From Paractinoplanes durhamensis (GTDB lineage: Bacteria > Actinomycetota > Actinomycetes > Mycobacteriales > Micromonosporaceae): DNA of 64,000 bases. The stretch is taken from contig NZ_BOML01000057.1 of assembly GCF_016862175.1 (NCBI RefSeq), positions 124,001 to 188,000 of the forward strand. Reading direction: 5' to 3'. The position numbers were made by a program, and so were the translations under genes. Position 1 is the first letter of the stretch. Every line of letters starts with the position of its first letter. Shown here in pieces: positions 50,413 to 58,330 of the stretch. Under the pieces are notes generated by a model. That model ran no database searches. It worked only from the letters and a program-made list of their open reading frames with translations, and was not told the DNA's origin.

Positions 50413-52233
50413 CTAGTTCGCGACGGTCTCCTTCACCCAGGTGATGAAGTTGGCCGGGCCCTCGCCGGTGCGCTCGGCCACGGTGTGGCCCAGGCCCCAG
50501 ACGGTGGCGAAGTCGACGTCGATGCCGTAGTTCCGCAACGCCAGCGCCAGGTTGATCTCGGTGGTGTTGGCGGTGTCGCCCTGCATGATGCCGGTGCGGA
50601 TCCGCCAGTGCTTGGCGACCGTGCTCTTCTTGTAGCCCTCGTACGCACTGGTCAGGTAATACAGCGGGGTGTACGCGTTCAGCCGCCACGCGACGTCCTT
50701 GCCGGCCGAGTCGGTCTCCTTGAAGTCGGCGGTGTACTCCGCCGAGGCGTACGTGCTCTTCCAGCCGTCGATCTTCGCGTAGGTGCTCTCGTTGGCCGCG
50801 ATGACCTGCTCGGACACCGGCGCGAAGTGCAGCCCGGCGGTGCCCTTGCCGAGCACGATGTTCTCGCCGACGGTCGGCTCCGGCCCGTCGAACGCACCGA
50901 CGGTCTTGGACGGCGCTTTCTGGCTCTTGACGAAACCTTCCAGGCTCGCGATCTTCGCCGTGTTCGACGAGGCGTCGTAGGTGACCCACTGACCGCCGCT
51001 GTTGAGATGCGCGATGTATTCGGCGACCGTCTTGTAGGTGGTCGTATCGGTTGCCCCACCAGGACCACCCGACGGCATGCCCGCACCACCCGGCATCGCC
51101 CCCGACGGCATGCCGGCGCCATCCGGAGCACCGCCGCCCGGCGCACCGCCGCCCGTCATTCCCGCCGAGAACGCGTTCGACGGCGTATAGGGGAACGTCG
51201 TGTCGGAAAGGAAGTTGTTCAGCGACGTGGTGAGCTCCGCCACGAGGTGGTCGTAATAGGTGCCGGCCAGGTAATAGCCGGTGCCGGTCTTGTCGAGCGA
51301 CAGCAACTTGCCGGCCGAGTCCTTCAGCCCCAGCTTGTTCTGGTGCGCCGCGAACGCCTTGGCCAGATCGTTCGAATAGCTCTTCGTCCAGGTCCCGGTG
51401 GCCCGGGTGCCGCTGGTGTCGAACTGGCCCATGTTCCATTCGTAGGCCGCATTCGCGTAATCGAGGCTGGTGATCGGGCACCAGCACATCGCACCGGCGA
51501 CGGCGTCACTGATGGTCTTTCCGCTCGCATCGGTGAGCGCCGCGCCGAGGGCGGTCAGATACGGCGTGTAGAGCTCGCTGTCGCCGGAGGACCCCATCAC
51601 CGCACTCTGCGCCCCGCCCCCACTCATCCCGAACACGACCATCCGGTCCTTGCTGCCGGGAATGCCGGCGGCGTTGTAGCGCACGAACCGCACCGCCGCC
51701 TTGAGATCGGTAACCCCCCAGGGCGCATTGCCGGTATAGCCGGTCCCGTTGCTGTCCTTGCCACGAAGCCCGGCATGCACATAAACAAAACCAGCTTCGA
51801 GGTACGCCGAGACCGTGTCGTAGTGGTAGGCCGTCAACGGTTTCTGTGCCGCGTATCCCGGGGTGTCCACCGGAAGCACGATCGGTGCGGTGCCGGCCGT
51901 GTAGCCGCCGACGGTCCCGGCGGAATTGACCTTCACGGCGTACGTTCCGTCGCTGTTCTTGGTTCCGGTGAAGTATTTTCCCGGGACGAAGACGGCGAGC
52001 GTCTCGTAGTCCGGGGCCGCGGGCGTCACCACATACGACTTTCCGAGCTGGTAATAGACGTCGTTGGTCTCGTCGTAGCTCCACGTCTTGTCGTCGAGGG
52101 CCAGCGAATGCGCCCCACCCGACGAGGAAACGCCGGAGCCGGAGTCCGTATCCGTGCACGCGGTCAGACCCAGCACACCGACCACCGAGGTGGCCGCCGC
52201 CCCTTGAAGGAACGTTCGCCTGCGCAGCTCCAT
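50413..52233 (-). CDS. tannase/feruloyl-esterase-like lipoprotein hydrolase
   Basis: 606 aa from ATG at 52233, with GAGGAAG upstream. Frame continues to 52266 but adds only a basic leader. The N-terminus combines a twin-arginine motif (LRRRTFLQGAAA) with a lipobox (LGLTAC, Cys26), indicating a Tat-exported lipoprotein. The core has the nucleophile elbow VFGMSGGGAQSAV (Ser204), and layout similar to subtype A tannases (APIVLPVDTPGY, WGVTDLKAAVRFVRYNAAG). A Gly/Met/Pro-rich insertion lies at about 365-395. It likely cleaves aryl esters of plant origin. Two similar palindromes precede it. Confidence 0.8.
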   Translation of the reverse strand: MELRRRTFLQGAAATSVVGVLGLTACTDTDSGSGVSSSGGAHSLALDDKTWSYDETNDVYYQLGKSYVVTPAAPDYETLAVFVPGKYFTGTKNSDGTYAVKVNSAGTVGGYTAGTAPIVLPVDTPGYAAQKPLTAYHYDTVSAYLEAGFVYVHAGLRGKDSNGTGYTGNAPWGVTDLKAAVRFVRYNAAGIPGSKDRMVVFGMSGGGAQSAVMGSSGDSELYTPYLTALGAALTDASGKTISDAVAGAMCWCPITSLDYANAAYEWNMGQFDTSGTRATGTWTKSYSNDLAKAFAAHQNKLGLKDSAGKLLSLDKTGTGYYLAGTYYDHLVAELTTSLNNFLSDTTFPYTPSNAFSAGMTGGGAPGGGAPDGAGMPSGAMPGGAGMPSGGPGGATDTTTYKTVAEYIAHLNSGGQWVTYDASSNTAKIASLEGFVKSQKAPSKTVGAFDGPEPTVGENIVLGKGTAGLHFAPVSEQVIAANESTYAKIDGWKSTYASAEYTADFKETDSAGKDVAWRLNAYTPLYYLTSAYEGYKKSTVAKHWRIRTGIMQGDTANTTEINLALALRNYGIDVDFATVWGLGHTVAERTGEGPANFITWVKETVAN

Positions 52234-52329
52234 GATTGACGTCTTCCTCTCGGCTTTCTCCGGCATTTACCGAAACAAAGAATGCCGATTTCGTACGCCG
52301 TTGTCGTCCACCGCGAGCAGCCATTGCCG

Positions 52330-52347
52330 CTACTACGCCAGTGGTAT
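52330..52347. promoter_or_regulatory. imperfect operator-like palindrome (distal copy)
   Basis: CTACTACGCCAGTGGTAT matches the proximal palindrome at 52415-52432 at most positions and lies about 105 bp upstream of the tannase-like start. Two similar dyads 85 bp apart suggest cooperative binding by one regulator. Confidence 0.45.
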
Positions 52348-52414
52348 CGCGCCCGCCGAATGCCCAGCTCGCGCTGCTTGACAGCGAATTGACAGGAAAT
52401 CGAAGGCAGCAAAG

Positions 52415-52432
52415 CTACTACCCCGGTAGTAG
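52415..52432. promoter_or_regulatory. 18-bp operator-like palindrome
   Basis: CTACTACCCCGGTAGTAG has perfect 8-bp arms around CC. It sits in the 249-bp gap between the hydrogenase-protease stop and the tannase-like gene start. A second dyad GACCCCGGGGTC follows at 52435-52446 and could also serve as a hairpin ending the hydrogenase operon. Confidence 0.55.
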
Positions 52433-52482
52433 GCGACCCCGGGGTCCAACCGGCGGATTGTTCCCGGTCCTCGACGCGACCT

Positions 52483-52938
52483 TTACCCTCGCCCCGTCAC
52501 CAGCTCGTGGACGCGGTCCGCGACCGGGCGCACTGCCGCGTCGACCGGGCCGCTCAGTCCGGTCCCGAAGCCGAAGTCCTGGCCGCACACCGCGAGCACC
52601 ACGAGCCGTTGTGGCAACCGGTCGAGTTCGCGGCCCAACGCCACCGCCGTGCCGAGCCCGGCGGCGTGCGTGCCGCCCGCCGCGAGTTCGGCGGAGCCGC
52701 CCACCGCGACCTCGAACCAACTGCCCGGCGGGCGTCCGGGATCCCGGACGGCGTCCACCACGACGGCGAGCGCGGCCCCGGTCCAGAGATCGAGCATCCG
52801 GCCCGGTTCCCCGTCGGTGACACACAGTCGAACACCCGGCAACCGCCGGACCAGCTCGGCCAGCACTCGCGGCCCGACACCGTCGTCACACCGGTACTCA
52901 TTGCCCACGCCGATCACCAGCCGGCCGGCGGTCGTCAT
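52483..52938 (-). CDS. hydrogenase maturation protease (HyaD/HycI family)
   Basis: 151 aa. ATG at 52938 overlaps the large-subunit stop by ATGA. Contains LVIGVGNEYRCDDGVGPRVL (nickel-binding Glu at the first metal site), CVTDGEP and VVVDAVRD, the family's metal-binding Glu/Asp/His pattern. It removes the C-terminal peptide from the large subunit once the NiFe site is complete. Last gene of the operon. Confidence 0.92.
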   Translation of the reverse strand: MTTAGRLVIGVGNEYRCDDGVGPRVLAELVRRLPGVRLCVTDGEPGRMLDLWTGAALAVVVDAVRDPGRPPGSWFEVAVGGSAELAAGGTHAAGLGTAVALGRELDRLPQRLVVLAVCGQDFGFGTGLSGPVDAAVRPVADRVHELVTGRG

Positions 52939-54233
52939 GACCGCTCGATCGACAGGTCGAGGAAGTGGGTGGCGCAGGAGATGCACGGGTCGTAGTTGCG
53001 GATCGCCTGCTCGCACCGGGCAGTGAGCACGTCGTCGTCGAGATCCAGCCGCGACGCGACGAAACGGGCCAGGTCGTCCTCGATGGCAGCCTGGTTCTGC
53101 GAGGTGGGCGGCACGATCCGAGCCGAGGTGACCAGGCCGTCGCGGTCCAGCTCATAGCGGTGGAACAGCGTGCCGCGCGGCGCCTCGGTGGCGCCACGAC
53201 CGACACCCGCGCCGGCCGGCACCTCGATGTACGGCCGGGCCGGCGGTTCGTACTCGTCGATCAGCCGGATCGCCTCCTCCACGGCGTACACCGTCTCGAC
53301 GGCACGGACCACGACGCTGCGGTAGGGATTACGACAGTCCGCGCCGAGGCCGGCGGCGGCCGCCGCCTGCCGAGCCAGCGGGGACAGCAGGGGCCCGTTG
53401 AGGGTATAGCGGGCCACCGGGCCGGTCAGGTAACGGCCGTGGCCGGACAATCTCGCGTGCAGCGCCGTGGAGTGCGGGACCTGCTGCTCGATCACATGGT
53501 CCTCGAAGGCCTGGACCGGGAACCGCAGGCCGCCCGTGGTCGCTACGGTACCGGCCTCGATCGCATAGCGGCCGGGTGTGGTCAGCGCGAGCAACTCGTG
53601 GTCGTGGGTGAAGTCGGGGAAGTCGAAGCCGGCCACCCACTCGACGGTGGCCAGGGCCCGGTCGAGCGCGTGCCGTAACCGTTCCCGCATCGGCGCCAGC
53701 TCGGCCGGCGCCGGTGCCCGGTAGAAGCCGCCGACCCGCACGTTGACCGGGTGGATGGCCCGGCCGCCGAGCAGTTCGACGAGGTCGTTGCCGGTCTTCT
53801 TGAGAGCGAGACCCCGCTCCACGACGTCGCGGCGGTCGCGGGCGAGCTCGATCGCGCCCGGATAGCCGAGGAAGTCGGGCGCGTGCAGGAGGTAGATGTG
53901 CAGGGTGTGACTCTCGATCCACTCCCCGCAGTAGAGCAGCCGGCGCAGCTCACCGATCGGACCGGCGACCGTGACCCCGCAGGCGTCCTCGATCGCGGCG
54001 CAGGCACTCATCTGATAGGCCACCGGGCAGATCCCGCAGATGCGGGCCGTGATGTCGGGCGGCTCGGTATGGCGTCGGCCGCGCAGGAACGCCTCGAAGA
54101 AGCGGGGCGGTTCGTAGATTTCCAGGCGTACGTCCTCGACCCGGTCACCGCGGACCCGGACGTACATCGCTCCCTCGCCTTCGACCCGGGCGAGCCCGCG
54201 AACATCGAGTAGCCGATCCGGACGGTGCGTCAT
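52935..54233 (-). CDS. hydA: [NiFe] hydrogenase large (alpha) subunit, group 3b-like
   Basis: 432 aa. Both Ni-ligand motifs are intact: ARICGICPVAYQ (Cys66/Cys69) and the C-terminal DPCISCATH (Cys417/Cys420), after which FLDLSIERS would be removed by the adjacent protease. Short length and gene order (4Fe-4S subunit, FAD/NAD subunit, small subunit, large subunit) match the cytoplasmic NADP-linked bifunctional sulfhydrogenases of group 3b. No signal peptide or membrane anchor genes occur. The group assignment is from gene order and motifs, not phylogeny. Confidence 0.9.
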   Translation of the reverse strand: MTHRPDRLLDVRGLARVEGEGAMYVRVRGDRVEDVRLEIYEPPRFFEAFLRGRRHTEPPDITARICGICPVAYQMSACAAIEDACGVTVAGPIGELRRLLYCGEWIESHTLHIYLLHAPDFLGYPGAIELARDRRDVVERGLALKKTGNDLVELLGGRAIHPVNVRVGGFYRAPAPAELAPMRERLRHALDRALATVEWVAGFDFPDFTHDHELLALTTPGRYAIEAGTVATTGGLRFPVQAFEDHVIEQQVPHSTALHARLSGHGRYLTGPVARYTLNGPLLSPLARQAAAAAGLGADCRNPYRSVVVRAVETVYAVEEAIRLIDEYEPPARPYIEVPAGAGVGRGATEAPRGTLFHRYELDRDGLVTSARIVPPTSQNQAAIEDDLARFVASRLDLDDDVLTARCEQAIRNYDPCISCATHFLDLSIERS

Positions 54234-54982
54234 GATCCGGCCTCCTCCCACGCCGCACTGTTGAAGGTTCGGTAGGCCCGGTGCACGTCGTCGGCGGACA
54301 TGCCGGCGCCGATCAGGAGAGCCGCCTCGGCGGCGGTGTTCGGTGTCTCGGCCGGGCCGAAGCAGCCGTAACATCCGCGGCCGACGGCCGGGCACAGTGC
54401 ACCGCAGCCGGCCCGGGTCACCGGGCCCAGACAGGGCGTGCCGTGCGCGACAACGACACAGACGTTGTGCCGCTGCTTGCACTCGAAGCAGACGCTGTGC
54501 GCCGGGATGTTCGGCTTGCGACCGGCCAGCAGGGCGCCGATGACCTCCAGCAGCTGACGCCGGTCCACCGGGCAGCCGTGCAATTCGTAGTCGACGTCCA
54601 CATGCGCCGCGATCGGCGTCGAGGTGGCCAGCGTCGAGAGGTAGTCGGGCCGGGGGTAGATCATCGACGCGAACTCGGTGACGTCGGCGTGGTTCCGCAG
54701 GGCCTGGATGCCGCCGGCGGTAGCGCACGCGCCGATGGTGACGAGCGTGCCGGACATCTCGCGGATCTTCCGGATGCGCTCGGCGTCGTCCGGCGTGGTG
54801 ATGGAACCCTCCACCAGCGACACGTCGTAGGGGCCGGGCAGCACCTGCCGGGTGGCTTCCAGGAACCGAGCGATCCGCAGCCGGCCGGCCACCTCGAGCA
54901 GTTCGTCCTCGCAGTCGAGAAGACTCAGCTGGCAGCCGTCGCAGGAGGCGAACTTCCACACGGCGAGCGTCGGGGTCGTCAT
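54230..54982 (-). CDS. hydD: [NiFe] hydrogenase small (delta) subunit
   Basis: 250 aa. The proximal cluster Cys pair is in KFASCDGCQLSLLD, with GACATAGGIQ, ELHGCPVDRRQLLE and a Cys-rich end (CFECKQRHN, CLGPVTRAGCGALCPAVGRGCYGCFGP region) supplying further [4Fe-4S] ligands. There is no Tat leader, consistent with a cytoplasmic group 3 enzyme. ATG overlaps the upstream stop by one base and its own stop overlaps hydA by four. Confidence 0.92.
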   Translation of the reverse strand: MTTPTLAVWKFASCDGCQLSLLDCEDELLEVAGRLRIARFLEATRQVLPGPYDVSLVEGSITTPDDAERIRKIREMSGTLVTIGACATAGGIQALRNHADVTEFASMIYPRPDYLSTLATSTPIAAHVDVDYELHGCPVDRRQLLEVIGALLAGRKPNIPAHSVCFECKQRHNVCVVVAHGTPCLGPVTRAGCGALCPAVGRGCYGCFGPAETPNTAAEAALLIGAGMSADDVHRAYRTFNSAAWEEAGS

Positions 54983-55782
54983 CACATCTCCCGTACTCGT
55001 AGCAGGGGCTCCACCGTGTCGTACCGGACGACCGGGCCGTCCCGGCAGAGCAGGAGTGGCCCGAGCTGGCAGTGCCCGCACCAGCCGGCGCCGCATTTCA
55101 TGTCCCGCTCCAGCGAGACACCGATGGCCGGCTCGGCGATGCCGCGCCGCCGCAGCGCCTCGGCGACGAAACGCATCATCACCTCCGGCCCGCAGACGAA
55201 TGCCACGGCCGCGGCCGGGTCGACCTCGGCCCGCGGGATCAGCGTCGTCACCAGGCCGACGTCGCCGGCCCAGCCGTCCGCCGGCCGGTCCACGATCACC
55301 TCGACCTGAGCGTGCCGTCCCCACCGGCGCAGGTCGGCGGGGAACAACAGGTCGGCCGGCGTGCGGGCGCCGATCAACACGGATACCCGGCCGAAGTCGG
55401 CGGGGCGGGCCAGCAGTGCCGCGACCACCGGCCGTAACGGGGCCAGGCCGATCCCACCGGCCACGATCACGACGTCGTGTCCACGCGCTGACGCGAGGTC
55501 CCAGCCGACGCCGAACGGCCCGCGCACGCCGACGACCTCGCCCGGTCCGGCGGCGTACAGCGCGGCGGTGACTGCCCCGACGTTACGCAACGTGTGCACC
55601 AATCGCCCGCCACTGCCGCCACCGCTCAGCGAGATCGGGACCTCCCCGATGCCGTACGCGGTGAGCATGGCGAACTGCCCGGGCCGGAACTCCGGCAGGA
55701 CCGGGCCGGCCAACTCGATCGTGACCGTGTCGGCGGTCTCGGCCTCGCGGGTGGTGACCCGGTACGGGACGGGCTCGGTCAC
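54982..55782 (-). CDS. hydG: hydrogenase FAD/NAD(P)-binding (gamma) subunit
   Basis: 266 aa from GTG at 55782, which makes a GTGA overlap with hydB. A GTG at 55791 is an alternative. Ferredoxin-reductase fold: FAD-binding RPGQFAMLTAYGIGEVPISL, NAD(P)-binding VIVAGGIGLAPLRPVV, FVCGPEVMM and a terminal [2Fe-2S] motif MKCGAGWCGHCQLG...LCRDGP. It passes electrons between NAD(P)H and the Fe-S chain. Homologous to HydG/HyhG of archaeal sulfhydrogenases. Confidence 0.9.
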   Translation of the reverse strand: MTEPVPYRVTTREAETADTVTIELAGPVLPEFRPGQFAMLTAYGIGEVPISLSGGGSGGRLVHTLRNVGAVTAALYAAGPGEVVGVRGPFGVGWDLASARGHDVVIVAGGIGLAPLRPVVAALLARPADFGRVSVLIGARTPADLLFPADLRRWGRHAQVEVIVDRPADGWAGDVGLVTTLIPRAEVDPAAAVAFVCGPEVMMRFVAEALRRRGIAEPAIGVSLERDMKCGAGWCGHCQLGPLLLCRDGPVVRYDTVEPLLRVREM

Positions 55783-56918
55783 GGCGGACACGGCTGCGCC
55801 CGTTCGCTCCGGCGCCACGCCGACAGCGCGGCTGCTTCCTCGGTGATGTCGATGCCGGCCGGACACCAGGCGATGCAGCGGCCGCAGCCGACACAGCCGG
55901 ATGATCCGAACTGGGCCTGCCAGTTGCCCAGCTTGTGGCTCATCCATTGCCGATAGCGGGACTCGCCGCTGCGGCGCACGCTGCCGCCGTGCACGTAGGA
56001 GAAGTCGAGGTCGAAGCAGGAGTCCCAGCGCCGCCACCGCTCAGCGTGCTCGCCGGTCAGATCGGCGACGTCCTCGGTGGTCGTGCAGAAGCAGGTGGGG
56101 CACACCATGGTGCAGTTGCCGCAGGTCAAGCACCGATCGGCGACGTCGGCCCAGTGCGGCGACTCACGAGCCCCGGTCAGCAGGTCGGGCAGCGACTCGT
56201 CCGGCATGGACCGGGTGATGGCGTCCGCGGCGGCTGCCACCGCCGCCCTCGCCTCGGACTCCGCCCGCGGGCCGGCCGCACGGACGCACAGGGCGCTCAG
56301 CACCTCGGCACCGGCCGGTGAACCGGCCCGGACGACGAAACGATGGCCGTCCGCATCGGCCAGCTCGGTCATCGCGAGGTCGAAGCCACCCGTCGCGGCC
56401 GGGCCGCCGCCCATCGAGGTGCAGAAACAGGTGGCGGCGGGCTCGGTGCAGTCGACCGCGACCACGAACACGCCGTCCCGCCGCGCGGTGTAGATCGGCT
56501 CCGGGTAGGCACCTGCGGAGAGCACGCGGTCGAGCACCGCCATCGCGGCCAGATCGCAAGGGCGGGCGCCGATCACCGCGTAGCGGGGAGGCCGGTCCGG
56601 GCCGGTCGTCGTGACGCCGTCGGCGGTGCGGTCGGCCGACCAGAGCCGGGCCCGCGGCGGGTGCAGAATGTCCTTGATCGATTGTGGTCCGGCCGAGTTG
56701 GCGAAGGCGGCGGTGTCGCTGCGGCGGTGCAGGCGGTACCGTCCGGCGCCGGTCACCACGCCCCAGCCGTACGGCAGTTCCGCGGCGGAGCCCAGCTCGG
56801 CAAGCATGATCGCCCCGTCGCGGACGGTCGGACCGACCACGGTGTATCCACGTTCGCGGAGCGCGTCGAACAGCCGCGGCAACTCCGTGGCATCCAGTAG
56901 TCCAGCAGACTCAGGCAT
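55779..56918 (-). CDS. hydB: hydrogenase 4Fe-4S (beta) subunit
   Basis: 379 aa, ATG preceded by GAGGAGG. The N-terminal 250 residues form the HydB/AsrA-like domain (VIGARPCDLAAMAVLDRVL, DCTEPAATCFCTSMGGGP). Two ferredoxin motifs follow: CLTCGNCTMVCPTCFC and CVGCGRCIAWCPAG. Links the flavin subunit to the small subunit and, in sulfhydrogenases, takes part in sulfur reduction. Located 50 bp downstream of the Usp gene and probably in the same transcript. Confidence 0.92.
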   Translation of the reverse strand: MPESAGLLDATELPRLFDALRERGYTVVGPTVRDGAIMLAELGSAAELPYGWGVVTGAGRYRLHRRSDTAAFANSAGPQSIKDILHPPRARLWSADRTADGVTTTGPDRPPRYAVIGARPCDLAAMAVLDRVLSAGAYPEPIYTARRDGVFVVAVDCTEPAATCFCTSMGGGPAATGGFDLAMTELADADGHRFVVRAGSPAGAEVLSALCVRAAGPRAESEARAAVAAAADAITRSMPDESLPDLLTGARESPHWADVADRCLTCGNCTMVCPTCFCTTTEDVADLTGEHAERWRRWDSCFDLDFSYVHGGSVRRSGESRYRQWMSHKLGNWQAQFGSSGCVGCGRCIAWCPAGIDITEEAAALSAWRRSERAQPCPP

Positions 56919-56968
56919 GGCGCCTCCTCAGGCAGCCTCCTCGACCCACGCTTGACGGGCTCTGCAGC

Positions 56969-57418
56969 TCACTTTCCGCGCACCACGACCACCGGGCAGT
57001 GCGCATGCTGAACACAGAGCTGACTCACCGAGCCGAGCAGGGTGCCGGCGAAAGCACCGTGCCCGCGTGAGCCGACGACCAGCAGCGCCGCGTGTGCCGA
57101 TGCATCGATGAGCACCTGCGCCGCGTGCCCCGGCAGCACGGTCTCCACCACCGCGTCCGGCGGCGATACGAGGCCGAGGGCTTCCTGGACCGATTCGGTG
57201 AGCAACTTGCCGGCAGCGGCACCGAAATCCTCGTACGGGATCAAGCCCCAGCTGTGATAGACGGGAACCTCCCACGCGATGATGGCGCGCAGTCGCGCCC
57301 CGGTCAGCCGTGCCTGGCCGATCGCCCAGCGCAGGGCCGCCTTGGCCGGCGCGGAGCCGTCCACACCCACGATGATGTCCAAGTCCCGGACATCGTCCAC
57401 GTGCATTGCCTCAGACAT
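56969..57418 (-). CDS. universal stress protein (UspA family)
   Basis: 149 aa from ATG at 57418 (GAGGAGG upstream). Single Usp domain beginning IIVGVDGSAPAKAALRWA and ending with the ATP-binding motif VVGSRGHGAFAGTLLGSVS and CPVVVV. ATP-binding Usp proteins head hypoxia/dormancy gene sets in actinobacteria. Placed first before the hydrogenase genes, with a palindrome centred 77 bp upstream. Confidence 0.92.
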   Translation of the reverse strand: MSEAMHVDDVRDLDIIVGVDGSAPAKAALRWAIGQARLTGARLRAIIAWEVPVYHSWGLIPYEDFGAAAGKLLTESVQEALGLVSPPDAVVETVLPGHAAQVLIDASAHAALLVVGSRGHGAFAGTLLGSVSQLCVQHAHCPVVVVRGK

Positions 57419-57488
57419 CGGAACCTCCTCACGGTCACTGTCGGCCCTGGTCGCCCCGCCGGACAGAGCCGGACGGCACTTTTCCATA

Positions 57489-57501
57489 CGGCCTAAGGCC
57501 G
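57489..57501 (-). promoter_or_regulatory. palindrome upstream of the Usp-hydrogenase operon
   Basis: CGGCCTAAGGCCG, centred 77 bp upstream of the Usp start codon. Similar GGCC-rich dyads occur at nearly the same distance before plsB and the CoA-binding gene. Proposed as a DevR/DosR-like site. A related AGGGCCGACAGTGACC lies just before the ribosome site (57433-57448, minus strand). Confidence 0.5.
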
Positions 57502-57702
57502 CACCCTCCTCCCGGATCCACACGCACAGCCCCTCGTGATGAAGCGCCCGCCACCTCGCCCGTCCGCCGGGGCATCGCGTCGCTCGATGCCCCGGAGTAA
57601 TTAGGCCCTCCTGTTTGATGCATCCGCCGCTGCTGACCATCGTCGCGCCGGCCGGACGCTACGGGTGCAGGTCCCGGAGGGGATGCATCGAGGGAGGCCA
57701 CC

Positions 57703-58197
57703 ATGAATACCCGAGGTATCAGAATCCTGGATCCGAAGACCGGGAAACTCGTACGGGTGTGCCGAGGGCCGGGAGTGACGGGAACGTGTCCGTTCGCCCG
57801 ACGGAATGGTGTCGTTCCGTGCGCCGGTCAGCTGATCTCGCCGCCCGACGCGGACCACCGTTTCTGGCCGCTGACCGTGCCGCCCAACCATCGCTACTGC
57901 GAACTGGGATGGAACTCGCTGGCCCTCGCCTGCCTGGCTGAGGCCGAAGACTGCCGCAACAAGTGGCAGGCCGGAGCGGAGAGCGAGACCAGGCGAGTCC
58001 TGGCGCGGGCGGCGGGTGGCGACCCCCGCTACGCGAAGATGACGACCGCCGAGCTCCGAACGACCGGGCTGTGGCGCTGGCGGCTCTCGACCTCCGCCAT
58101 CCAGCTGCAGAAGGCGGAGGAGAAACAGCGGGAACGGGCTCGTGTGTACCTCGACTTCGCCGAGTTCCGGCGGCTGTCCACGTTGCAGCTGCGGTGA
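57703..58197 (+). CDS. unknown protein with N-terminal Cys cluster (164 aa)
   Basis: ATG preceded by GAGGGAGG. The N-terminal half has six Cys and several His (KLVRVCRGPGVTGTCPFARR, VVPCAGQLI, HRYCELGWNS, ALACLAEAEDC), which could bind zinc or an Fe-S cluster or form redox pairs. The C-terminal half is helical and charged (SAIQLQKAEEKQRERARVYL). No family recognised. Divergent from Usp, 284 bp away. Its setting within the stress/hydrogenase island suggests a redox-related role. Confidence 0.7.
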   Translation: MNTRGIRILDPKTGKLVRVCRGPGVTGTCPFARRNGVVPCAGQLISPPDADHRFWPLTVPPNHRYCELGWNSLALACLAEAEDCRNKWQAGAESETRRVLARAAGGDPRYAKMTTAELRTTGLWRWRLSTSAIQLQKAEEKQRERARVYLDFAEFRRLSTLQLR

Positions 58198-58245
58198 GGC
58201 ATGCGATGCCGGCGTCGGCCGGCCGGGTCCGGGGACCCCGCCCCG

Positions 58246-58260
58246 AGGGCCGAACGCCTC
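58246..58260 (+). promoter_or_regulatory. GGCC-type motif upstream of plsB
   Basis: AGGGCCGAACGCCTC, centred about 78 bp before the plsB ATG. It shares the first 11 bases with the palindrome at 62136-62150. The right half is degenerate. Confidence 0.45.
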
Positions 58261-58330
58261 TTGACCGGACCCGCCGGAGCGGACGGACGCTGGGTTCGGA
58301 CCCCATCCGGCGCGCACCTGCGAGGCAGCG

